A DNA stretch of 35,174 nucleotides from Chthonomonadales bacterium. GTDB lineage: Bacteria > Armatimonadota > Chthonomonadetes > Chthonomonadales > CAJBBX01. The stretch spans positions 1-35,174 of the forward strand of contig JAAYVH010000265.1 in the NCBI GenBank assembly GCA_012517255.1, written 5' to 3'. Below are positions 27,851-35,174 of the stretch, piece after piece. The translations under genes were made by a program, and so were the position numbers. The notes under the pieces were generated by a model that saw only the letters and a list, made by a program, of their open reading frames with translations, was not told where the DNA came from and made no database searches. Numbering within the stretch: position 1 is the first letter of the stretch; every line of letters begins with the position of its first letter.

Positions 27851-28501
27851 TCAGCGCTCCCGGAAGGGCACGCCCAGGCCCTTCAGCAGCGATCGTGCCT
27901 CTTCATCGGTGCGAGCGGATGTGCAGATGATGATGTCCATGCCCCGCACCTTGTCAATCTTGTCGTACTCGATCTCCGGGAAGATGAGCTGTTCGCGCAC
28001 GCCGGTGGCGAAGTTGCCGCGCCCGTCGAAGCTGTTCGGGCTGATTCCCTGAAAGTCACGCACGCGGGGCAGCGCCGTGCTCACGAAGCGATCGAGGAAC
28101 TCGTACATCCGATCGCCCCGCAGCGTCACCTTGCAGCCGATGCGAGCGCCGGCGCGGATCTTGAAGTTCGAGATGGACTTCTTGGCGCGCGTCACGTGAG
28201 GCTTCTGCCCGGCGATGATGGTCATATCGCGCATGGCGTTGTCGAGCAGCTTCGGGTCGCCGCCCGTCTGGCCGGCCTGGCCCACTCCCATGTTCAGCAC
28301 GATCTTCTGAAGCCTGGGCACCTGCATCACGTTGCTGTAGCCGAACTCACGGGTCAGCGCGGGCATCACCTGTTCGCGGTAGACGTCCTTGAGTCGCGGC
28401 TTGGGCGCCGGCCCCTGAGGCTCCGGCTCTTCGCCCTTAGCCTGAGCGGCGGCGGCCTGCGGCGCTTCCTTCTGCTTGGCCTTCTCTTTTTTCGGAGGCA
28501 T
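27851..28501 (-). CDS. rplE: 50S ribosomal protein L5 with N-terminal K/A/P/E-rich extension
   Basis: [40 protein letters not shown]...[42 protein letters not shown], preceded by about 35 aa [36 protein letters not shown]. Confidence 0.97.
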   Translation of the reverse strand: MPPKKEKAKQKEAPQAAAAQAKGEEPEPQGPAPKPRLKDVYREQVMPALTREFGYSNVMQVPRLQKIVLNMGVGQAGQTGGDPKLLDNAMRDMTIIAGQKPHVTRAKKSISNFKIRAGARIGCKVTLRGDRMYEFLDRFVSTALPRVRDFQGISPNSFDGRGNFATGVREQLIFPEIEYDKIDKVRGMDIIICTSARTDEEARSLLKGLGVPFRER

Positions 28502-28583
28502 TGATCTTCGTCCTTATCACACGGCGTCCGCATCAAGCGGCCGACCGACCGCACGGTCGTCGGGCTTGATGCGGTGGGCCTCG

Positions 28584-28985
28584 TCAGTCAACCTGTTTGC
28601 CGCAATCCGGGTGCTTGCACACGCGGTATTTGCGTGAGGCGAGCTTGCCCTCGCCTTCATGGTAGGCATAGCCGACCCTAGTCGGCCTCTTGCATTGCTG
28701 GCAGACCAGCATCACCTTGGATACGAATAGCGGCGCCGGCTTCTGGATCCGACCGCCCTCTTGCACCTGCTGGACGCCTGATCGCCCCGTGCGTCCGGTC
28801 TGCCGGGGCTTCTGGTGCCGGACGATTATGTTGAGCCCTTCGACCAGCACCTTGTTCACTTTGGGGTAGGCGTGGAGCACTCGCCCCCGCTGGCCCTTAT
28901 CCTTCCCGGCGATCACTTCGACCTCGTCGCCGCGCTTGATGCGCAGCTTGGCCGGATACTCGCCTGGCTTCGGTTTGCCTGCCAT
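28584..28985 (-). CDS. rplX: 50S ribosomal protein L24 with C-terminal zinc-ribbon-like motif
   Basis: LRIKRGDEVEVIAGKDKGQRGRVLHAYPKVNKVLVEGLNIIVRHQKP...CQQCKRPTRVGYAYHEGEGKLASRKYRVCKHPDCGK. Confidence 0.96.
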   Translation of the reverse strand: MAGKPKPGEYPAKLRIKRGDEVEVIAGKDKGQRGRVLHAYPKVNKVLVEGLNIIVRHQKPRQTGRTGRSGVQQVQEGGRIQKPAPLFVSKVMLVCQQCKRPTRVGYAYHEGEGKLASRKYRVCKHPDCGKQVD

Positions 28986-29353
28986 CACAGCACCTCCGGC
29001 GCTAGCGATATGATGCGCATGTAGTTGCGCTCGCGCAGCTCCCGCGCTACCGGTCCGAACACCCGCGTGCCACGCGGCTCGCCTGCGTTGTCGAGCACGA
29101 CGCAGGCGTTGTCATCAAAACGGAGCACCGAGCCGTCTGGCCGCCGAATCGGCTGTCGTGTGCGAACGACGACGGCTTTCACCACATCGCTTTTCTTCAC
29201 TTGTTGGCCGGGCGTCGCCGATTTGACCACGCCGACGATGGTATCGCCGACGCGGGCGTCCATGGACGACGACCCCTTGAGAACGCGCACGCACATGATC
29301 TCGCGTGCGCCGCTATTGTCGGCGGCTCGAAGCCGCGTATATGGCCGTATCAT
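28985..29353 (-). CDS. rplN: 50S ribosomal protein L14
   Basis: [48 protein letters not shown]...[28 protein letters not shown]. Start ATG at 29353. Confidence 0.97.
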   Translation of the reverse strand: MIRPYTRLRAADNSGAREIMCVRVLKGSSSMDARVGDTIVGVVKSATPGQQVKKSDVVKAVVVRTRQPIRRPDGSVLRFDDNACVVLDNAGEPRGTRVFGPVARELRERNYMRIISLAPEVL

Positions 29354-29369
29354 TCCGCTGCCTCTCCGC

Positions 29370-29651
29370 CTATTTGGCCTTTTCCAGTATCCGAACGACG
29401 CGCCACCGCTTCTCCTTGGAGATGGGCCGCGTCTCCATGATCTCGACGCGGTCGCCGATGCCGCACTCGTTGGTGGGATCGTGAGCCTTGAACTTGGTTG
29501 TCCGTCGCATGATCTTGCCGTAGAGCGCATGGCGCACGCGGGTCTCGATCGCAACAACCACCGTGTTCATCATCTTGTCGCTGATCACTCGACCTTCGCG
29601 GACCTTGCGCCGGCCGCGCGCGGGGGCGGCGCCTGTCGTCTCTTCGTTCAT
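29370..29651 (-). CDS. rpsQ: 30S ribosomal protein S17
   Basis: [73 protein letters not shown]. Confidence 0.97.
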   Translation of the reverse strand: MNEETTGAAPARGRRKVREGRVISDKMMNTVVVAIETRVRHALYGKIMRRTTKFKAHDPTNECGIGDRVEIMETRPISKEKRWRVVRILEKAK

Positions 29652-29654
29652 CTC

Positions 29655-29879
29655 TTATGCTCCTCCCCCGGTGAGGGCGCGTTCGCGCATCAGCGTCAGG
29701 ATGCGCGCGATCTCCTTCTTGGTCTCAGGAATCGCGGCAGTGTTCTCGAGCTGTCGCGTCACGTTTTCTCGCCGCAACGAAAACAGGCGCTCGCGCTGCT
29801 TGCGCAACTCATCCGCCAGCTCCCGATCGCTGAGATCCCTAAGCCTCTCCATCTTCGCTCGGCGTTTCTCTTCCGCCAT
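29655..29879 (-). CDS. rpmC: 50S ribosomal protein L29
   Basis: [59 protein letters not shown]. Internal ATG at 29852 is an alternative start. Confidence 0.94.
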   Translation of the reverse strand: MAEEKRRAKMERLRDLSDRELADELRKQRERLFSLRRENVTRQLENTAAIPETKKEIARILTLMRERALTGGGA

Positions 29880-30315
29880 CGGGCGCCTCCTTCACTTCCT
29901 CTGCTTCCATCTCTCGCTTCACGAACTTCACGTCTATCGGCAGCTTGTGGCTCGCGAGCCGCATGGCCTCGCGCGCCGTCTCTTCGGGCACGCCCCGCAT
30001 CTCGAACAGGATGCGGCCCGGCTTCACCACGGCCACCCAGCCTTCGGGCGCTCCTTTGCCGGAACCCATGCGCGTCTCGGCGGGCTTCTTGGTGTAGGGC
30101 TTGTCGGGGAACACGCGAATCCAGACCTGCCCCTGACGACGCACATAGCGCGTCATGGCGATACGGGCGGCTTCGATCTGGTTTGCGGTCATCCAGCACG
30201 ACTCAAGAGCCTGGAGCCCGTAGTCGCCGAAATGGACGGTGTTGCCCGAGTGAGCCTGACCGCGGCGATTGCCTCGGTGCTGCTTCCGGTACTTGACCCT
30301 CTTTGGCATTAACAT
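29839..30315 (-). CDS. rplP: 50S ribosomal protein L16
   Basis: [106 protein letters not shown]. Confidence 0.97.
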   Translation of the reverse strand: MLMPKRVKYRKQHRGNRRGQAHSGNTVHFGDYGLQALESCWMTANQIEAARIAMTRYVRRQGQVWIRVFPDKPYTKKPAETRMGSGKGAPEGWVAVVKPGRILFEMRGVPEETAREAMRLASHKLPIDVKFVKREMEAEEVKEAPDGGRETPSEDGEA

Positions 30316-31109
30316 CAGGACGTACCTCCAGACGAGTCCTCGGTGCGGGCGCGGCTTCCACGTCCTCGTCCGCCGGTGCGGCCGCCGCGTCCGCCACGGT
30401 CGCCGCGGTCGCCGCGTGAGCCGCGCTCGGCTCGCAACGCTTCACGACGCGGCACGATCTCGGCTTCGGTGAGCCTGGCTGCGCCAGGAAGCACGTCGCC
30501 TTTGTAGATCCACACCTTGATACCGATGTTGCCGTAGGTGGTGGCGCCTTCTGCGAAGCCGTAGTCAATGTCGGCGCGCAGGGTATGCAGCGGTATCTTG
30601 CCCTCACGCATATGCTCGCGGCGCGCCATTTCGGAGCCGCCCAGCCGACCGGAGCAGGATACGCGGATGCCGCGCACGCCGAGCTTGATGGCGCGCATGA
30701 CAGCCTGACGCATGGCGCGCTTGTAGGCGATGCGCTTGTTGAGCTGCTGGGCTATGGAGTCCGCCACCAACTGGGCGTCAATGTCCGGGTGCTTGATCTC
30801 CTGAATGTTGACATGCACCTTCGCCTTGGTCAGCTTCTCCAGCGCCACGCGGATGTCATCAATCCCCTTGCCGCCTTTGCCGATGAGGATGCCAGGCTTG
30901 GCGGTATAGATGGTGACGCGCAGCGTGCCGCCCGGGCGCTCGATCTCGACGCGCGATATGGCCGCATTGGCGTGGTTCTTCCGTATCCACTGGCGCACTT
31001 CGTGATCCTGCTTGATGCCGGCGGCATACCCCTTATCGGCATACCACTTGCTCTCCCAATCACGGATAACGCCGATGCGGAACCCGATAGGATGTACCTT
31101 CTGACCCAA
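30315..31109 (-). CDS. rpsC: 30S ribosomal protein S3 with RG/RGG-rich C-terminal tail
   Basis: [35 protein letters not shown]...[21 protein letters not shown]; tail [36 protein letters not shown]. Confidence 0.97.
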   Translation of the reverse strand: MGQKVHPIGFRIGVIRDWESKWYADKGYAAGIKQDHEVRQWIRKNHANAAISRVEIERPGGTLRVTIYTAKPGILIGKGGKGIDDIRVALEKLTKAKVHVNIQEIKHPDIDAQLVADSIAQQLNKRIAYKRAMRQAVMRAIKLGVRGIRVSCSGRLGGSEMARREHMREGKIPLHTLRADIDYGFAEGATTYGNIGIKVWIYKGDVLPGAARLTEAEIVPRREALRAERGSRGDRGDRGGRGGRTGGRGRGSRARTEDSSGGTS

Positions 31110-31120
31110 TGGTGTCTCCT

Positions 31121-31726
31121 TTACTCGGTCTCGGCCTCAGGGGCTGGCGCATTGGCGGCAGCGCCAGTCTCCGGCGCGGTGACCTCGGGCTCGGTCTCAG
31201 GCGGCTCAGGCGGGGTTGTCTGAGGCTTTGCCCGGCCAGTCGTCGGCGCGGCGGCCGCTGCGCCTGTCCGGCCTGCTGCGCGGGCGCGTCGGCTTGCCGC
31301 CTGCCTGCGCTCGCGGCGCGGCTTCGGCTCAGCTTCTTCGACGATGACCGAGATATGGCACATGCGCTTGAGGATTCGGTAGGCTCGGCCCTGGGCGCGC
31401 GGCTGCACGCGCTTCAGACGGGGACCTTCGTCCACGCGGCCGCTCACCAGCTTCAGGTTCTCGGCGACGAGTGCGGGCAAGGGTCGGCCGTTGGCATCGA
31501 AGGGCCGGCCGTTCTCCGCGTTGGCGACGGCCGATCCGATCACCTTCTCGATGGCGCGGGCTGCGAAGTTCGGTACGAACTTCAGCGTCGCCAGCGCATC
31601 GGGCACGTACTTTCCGCGGACGGCGTCCATCACGAGGCGCGCCTTCCTCGGCGGCACGCGGATGAACTTGGCGGTCGCTGTCGCCTGGTTCGGCTTCAGC
31701 CGGGATTCGGTCTTAGCTTTGCCCAT
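31121..31726 (-). CDS. rplV: 50S ribosomal protein L22 with long A/P/E/T-rich C-terminal extension
   Basis: ATAKFIRVPPRKARLVMDAVRGKYVPDALATLKFVPNFAARAIEKVIGSAVANAEN...RVDEGPRLKRVQPRAQGRAYRILKRMCHISVIVEE, then about 65 aa low complexity. Confidence 0.96.
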   Translation of the reverse strand: MGKAKTESRLKPNQATATAKFIRVPPRKARLVMDAVRGKYVPDALATLKFVPNFAARAIEKVIGSAVANAENGRPFDANGRPLPALVAENLKLVSGRVDEGPRLKRVQPRAQGRAYRILKRMCHISVIVEEAEPKPRRERRQAASRRARAAGRTGAAAAAPTTGRAKPQTTPPEPPETEPEVTAPETGAAANAPAPEAETE

Positions 31727-31782
31727 GGAATGATCGCTCCTGATGGGACCACTGCAACGAACGGGTCATTGATCTCTTCTCA

Positions 31783-32070
31783 CTAACGTATCTGCGTCCG
31801 GCGCTCGACCTGCTGGCCGGCATGTCCCCGGAACAGCCGGGTGATCGCGAACTCGCCCAGCTTGTGCCCGACCATATTCTCGGTGACGAACACGGGCACG
31901 TGCTTGCGGCCGTCGTGCACCATGAACGTGTGCCCGATGAACTCGGGGAAGATGGTGGAACGCCGCGACCAGGTCTTGATCGCCTTCTTCTCTCCGGTCT
32001 TGTTCATCTGCTCGACTTTGGCGAGCAGCTTGGGGTCGGCGTACGGCCCCTTCTTCAGTGAACGGCCCAT
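31783..32070 (-). CDS. rpsS: 30S ribosomal protein S19
   Basis: [74 protein letters not shown]. Confidence 0.98.
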   Translation of the reverse strand: MGRSLKKGPYADPKLLAKVEQMNKTGEKKAIKTWSRRSTIFPEFIGHTFMVHDGRKHVPVFVTENMVGHKLGEFAITRLFRGHAGQQVERRTQIR

Positions 32071-32086
32071 GCGTTATGCTCCTGAC

Positions 32087-32920
32087 CTACTTCGCGCCGC
32101 GGCGGCGCACGATGAACTTCGTCGTCGCTTTGTTGCGCCGGGTCTTGTATCCGAGCGCCGGTTTGCCGCTCGGGGTCGCAGGACCCTTCTTGCGTCCGAC
32201 TGGCGACTTGCCCTCGCCGCCTCCGTGCGGGTGATCCCTCGGGGTCATGGCCACGCCGCGGATATGGGGACGCTTGCCGGCCCACCGGGTCTTGCCGGCC
32301 TTGCCGGCCGATTCGTTCTCATGCTCGACGTTGCCCACCTGGCCGATCGTGGCCACGCACTCGATGAGCACCCGGCGCACTTCGCTGGAGGGCAGGCGGA
32401 CCTGCGCATACTTGCCTTCTTTGGCCATGAGCTGGGCGCCTGCGCCCGCGCTGCGCACCATCTGGCCTCCCTTGCCCGGCGAGAGTTCCACGTTGTGGAT
32501 AACGGTGCCCACAGGGATATTGCGCAGTTTCAGGCAGTTGCCCGGCTTGATGTCGGCTTCCGCGCCCGAGACGACGGTGTCGCCCACCTTCAGCCCGACA
32601 GGCGCAAGGATGTAGCGCTTCTCGCCGTCGGCGTAGACGATGAGCGCAATCCGGCTCGAACGATTCGGATCGTATTCGATCGTCGCCACTTTGCCGGGAA
32701 CGCCGATCTTGTCCCGCTTGAAGTCAATCCGCCGGTACAGGCGCTTCGTCCCGCCGCCTCGGAACCGGGCCGTGGTCTTGCCCTGATTGTTGCGGCCGCC
32801 GGAGCGCTTGATGGGCTCGGTAAGGGACCGTTCGGGCGACGTGGCCGTGATCTCTTCGAACGTCGAGACCGAACGAAATCGGCGGCTCGGCGTTGTTGGC
32901 TTATAGGGTCGCAGTGGCAT
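32087..32920 (-). CDS. rplB: 50S ribosomal protein L2
   Basis: [18 protein letters not shown]...[29 protein letters not shown]...[41 protein letters not shown]. Confidence 0.98.
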   Translation of the reverse strand: MPLRPYKPTTPSRRFRSVSTFEEITATSPERSLTEPIKRSGGRNNQGKTTARFRGGGTKRLYRRIDFKRDKIGVPGKVATIEYDPNRSSRIALIVYADGEKRYILAPVGLKVGDTVVSGAEADIKPGNCLKLRNIPVGTVIHNVELSPGKGGQMVRSAGAGAQLMAKEGKYAQVRLPSSEVRRVLIECVATIGQVGNVEHENESAGKAGKTRWAGKRPHIRGVAMTPRDHPHGGGEGKSPVGRKKGPATPSGKPALGYKTRRNKATTKFIVRRRGAK

Positions 32921-32921
32921 C

Positions 32922-33212
32922 TCACAGTCCCTCGAACATCGTAATCGTGTGGCCCGGCTTCAGCGTCACAATGGCCTTCTTCCAGTCGCTCGTGCGTCCC
33001 TCGGGGAATCGCCCCACGCGACGCTTCTTGCCGCGGACCCGCAGGGTGTTGACTTTCAGGACCTCGACCTTGAAAATCCGCTGCACGGCATCGGCAATCT
33101 CGATCTTGTTGGCGTCGAGGGCGACCCTGAACGTGTACTTGCCCACATGGCTCTGGTCCATGCTCTTCTCGGTGAGCAGGGGCCGCTCGATGATCTGGTA
33201 GGGATCTCTCAT
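32922..33212 (-). CDS. rplW: 50S ribosomal protein L23
   Basis: [65 protein letters not shown]. Confidence 0.97.
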   Translation of the reverse strand: MRDPYQIIERPLLTEKSMDQSHVGKYTFRVALDANKIEIADAVQRIFKVEVLKVNTLRVRGKKRRVGRFPEGRTSDWKKAIVTLKPGHTITMFEGL

Positions 33213-33925
33213 CGCGCCAATACCTCCTCGATCTTGCCGACAGCGTCTTTGGCCAGCACAACGCGCCCGGCGGACACCACGTCGCGCACGGAGAAGTTCG
33301 GCGCATAGCGCAAGGTCAGATAGGGAATGTTGCGGCAGGACTTCAGCAACACCGGATCGTAGTCCGGCACCACCAGCAGAATGCGGTGAGGCACGCGCTT
33401 GGTGCTGCGCACCACCTCATAGTAGGATTGGCCGTCTTCGTCCTGACGCTTCTCGTAGTGCTTCGTGTTGACTTCGCGCTCGAGCGGTAGGGCGCTGAGC
33501 ATGGACGCTATCGCGCGGGTCTGAATGCGCTCGAGCGCCACGCCCTCGAGCCCGATCACTTCGCCGTCGGCGATCTTCTCTGATAGAGCTGCTCTGAGGG
33601 CGCCCCGGCGCATCTTCTTCGGCAGAGCCAACGAATAGTTGCGCGGATGCGGCCCGAACACGACGCCGCCGTGTCGCCAGTGCGGAGCTCGTGTGGAGCC
33701 CTGGCGCGCACGGCCGGTGCCTTTCTGCCGCCATGGCTTGCGCCCGCCGCCGCGGACCTCGCCGCGGGTCTTCGTGTCTGCGGTGCCCTGGCGTTGATTG
33801 GCCTCTTCCGCGACCAGCGCCTGATGCACCAGCGGGCGGTTGGACGAAACGCCGAACACGGACTCGGGGAGCGACAGCGTGCCCACGTTCTCGCCGGACA
33901 TGTTATAGAGCGGTATCTCTGGCAT
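33209..33925 (-). CDS. rplD: 50S ribosomal protein L4
   Basis: [25 protein letters not shown]...[64 protein letters not shown]. Confidence 0.98.
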   Translation of the reverse strand: MPEIPLYNMSGENVGTLSLPESVFGVSSNRPLVHQALVAEEANQRQGTADTKTRGEVRGGGRKPWRQKGTGRARQGSTRAPHWRHGGVVFGPHPRNYSLALPKKMRRGALRAALSEKIADGEVIGLEGVALERIQTRAIASMLSALPLEREVNTKHYEKRQDEDGQSYYEVVRSTKRVPHRILLVVPDYDPVLLKSCRNIPYLTLRYAPNFSVRDVVSAGRVVLAKDAVGKIEEVLAR

Positions 33926-33935
33926 GGTCGTCTCC

Positions 33936-34577
33936 CTATATCCTGCTGATCGTCAAGAGGCCGCCGTTTGCGCCTGGAACGGCCCCTCGAATGAGCAGCA
34001 GATTGCGCTCCGGATCAATGCGCACCACCCGCAGGCCGCGAACAGTGCTCGTCTTGCTGCCCATATGGCCGGGCTTGCGCGTGCCTTTGAAGGTGCGCGC
34101 GGCATCCGTCGCGCCCGAGGATTGGGGCTTGCGGTGGATCATGGAGCCGTGGGTCGCGTCGCCGCCGTGGAAGTGGAAGCGCTTCACCACGCCGGCGAAG
34201 CCCTTGCCCTTCGAGACCCCCGTGACCTTGACGACGTCGCCGACTTCCAGCACGTCGCCCACCGTAATGGCCTGACCGACCGAGTAGTCGGACACATCTT
34301 CGGTCCGAACCTCGCGCAGTGTCCGGCAGAGCGGCACATGGGGATGCCTAGGGTTGTGCAGGCCGCCCCGGAAGTGCCCCTTGAGCGGCTTGTTGACGAG
34401 CTTTTCTCTTATTGCCCCGAAACCTACCTGGACGGCCGTGTAACCGTCGGTTTCAACACTCTTGAGCTGCGTGACAATGCAGGGGCCTGCCTCTATCACG
34501 GAGACCGGCGTCACGGACCCATCTTCTTCGAAGATCTGGGTCATGCCGATCTTCTTGCCCAGTATTGTGTCTATCAC
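33936..34577 (-). CDS. rplC: 50S ribosomal protein L3
   Basis: [53 protein letters not shown]...[57 protein letters not shown]. Confidence 0.98.
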   Translation of the reverse strand: MIDTILGKKIGMTQIFEEDGSVTPVSVIEAGPCIVTQLKSVETDGYTAVQVGFGAIREKLVNKPLKGHFRGGLHNPRHPHVPLCRTLREVRTEDVSDYSVGQAITVGDVLEVGDVVKVTGVSKGKGFAGVVKRFHFHGGDATHGSMIHRKPQSSGATDAARTFKGTRKPGHMGSKTSTVRGLRVVRIDPERNLLLIRGAVPGANGGLLTISRI

Positions 34578-34662
34578 GGAAGTATCTCCCTCGCGGCGCG
34601 ATCCCGCCCCTCAGCCGCGGCTAGCCGCGGTCTCAGGGACGAGACCCGCCCGTGTTCGCCTC

Positions 34663-34980
34663 CTAGAGCTTGATCTCGATATCAACCCCGCTGGGGAGGT
34701 CCAGGCGCATGAGCGCGTCAATGGTCTTAGCGCCAGGCTCCTGTATGTCAATCAACCTCTTGTGGGTCCGCATCTCGAAGTGCTCCATCGACTCCTTGTC
34801 AATGGTGGTGCCCCTGTTGACGCAGACGATGTTCTTCTCTGTTGGAAGGAGCACAGGCCCGCTGATGCGCGCGCCCGTGCGCCGTGCGGTGTCCACGATC
34901 TTCTCAACCGATTGATCGAGGATCCGATGGTCGAACGCCCTCAGGCGAATGCGCACCTTGGTCCTACGTGCTACTGCCAT
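34663..34980 (-). CDS. rpsJ: 30S ribosomal protein S10
   Basis: [73 protein letters not shown]. Confidence 0.98.
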   Translation of the reverse strand: MAVARRTKVRIRLRAFDHRILDQSVEKIVDTARRTGARISGPVLLPTEKNIVCVNRGTTIDKESMEHFEMRTHKRLIDIQEPGAKTIDALMRLDLPSGVDIEIKL

Positions 34981-35014
34981 GCCTCTCTCCTGCGGGCAAC
35001 CTGTACGGTCGCCC

Positions 35015-35174
35015 CTACTCGATGATCTTGGTTACGACGCCGGCGCCCACCGTGTGGCCGCCTTCGCGTACCGCAAAGCGAAGACCTTCCTGCATCGCGA
35101 TCGGCTGAATCAGCTCCGCCGTGATCGTGATGTTGTCGCCAGGCATCACCATCTCGACGCCCTCGGGAAGATGC
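35015..35174 (-). CDS. tuf: Elongation factor Tu, C-terminal fragment (gene continues beyond the window)
   Basis: Reverse translation [51 protein letters not shown]. Confidence 0.97.
   Translation of the reverse strand, partial: HLPEGVEMVMPGDNITITAELIQPIAMQEGLRFAVREGGHTVGAGVVTKIIE

Noticed and set aside
29025-30296. Plus-strand ORF (423 aa) opposite rplN, rpsQ, rpmC and rplP
   Set aside because: Overlaps four certain ribosomal genes; Ser/Arg/Pro-rich shadow translation.

Overview
The window appears to come from a GC-rich diderm bacterium and has two parts. (A) About 0.4-14 kb is accessory or metabolic. It holds a tyrosine phenol-lyase/tryptophanase-family gene divergent from an ArsR-regulated operon: arsR-type regulator, TusA-like sulfur carrier, MvhD-like subunit, HdrA/QmoA-like, HdrA/QmoB-like, small winged-helix protein, QmoC-like HdrC-cytochrome b fusion, and DsrE2-like protein, followed by a FadL/OMPP1-type outer-membrane protein. 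Next come a stand-alone OLD-like ATPase/TOPRIM gene flanked by 35-bp hairpin direct repeats, and a Gfo/Idh oxidoreductase plus sugar-phosphate isomerase pair. (B) About 14.4-35.2 kb is a contiguous minus-strand ribosomal super-operon (tuf end, S10, spc and alpha operons, truA, rplM, rpsI). It contains an unusual EF-G2-like GTPase between rplE and rpsN, an N-terminally extended IF1, and a probable structured leader before rpsD. The most interesting candidate system is the Qmo/Hdr-like membrane electron-transfer complex co-encoded with TusA and DsrE2 sulfur-trafficking proteins and a candidate thiol-sensing ArsR repressor. No HdrB, AprAB, Sat or DsrAB is visible in the window. All assignments come from reading motifs in the translations; no database search was run.
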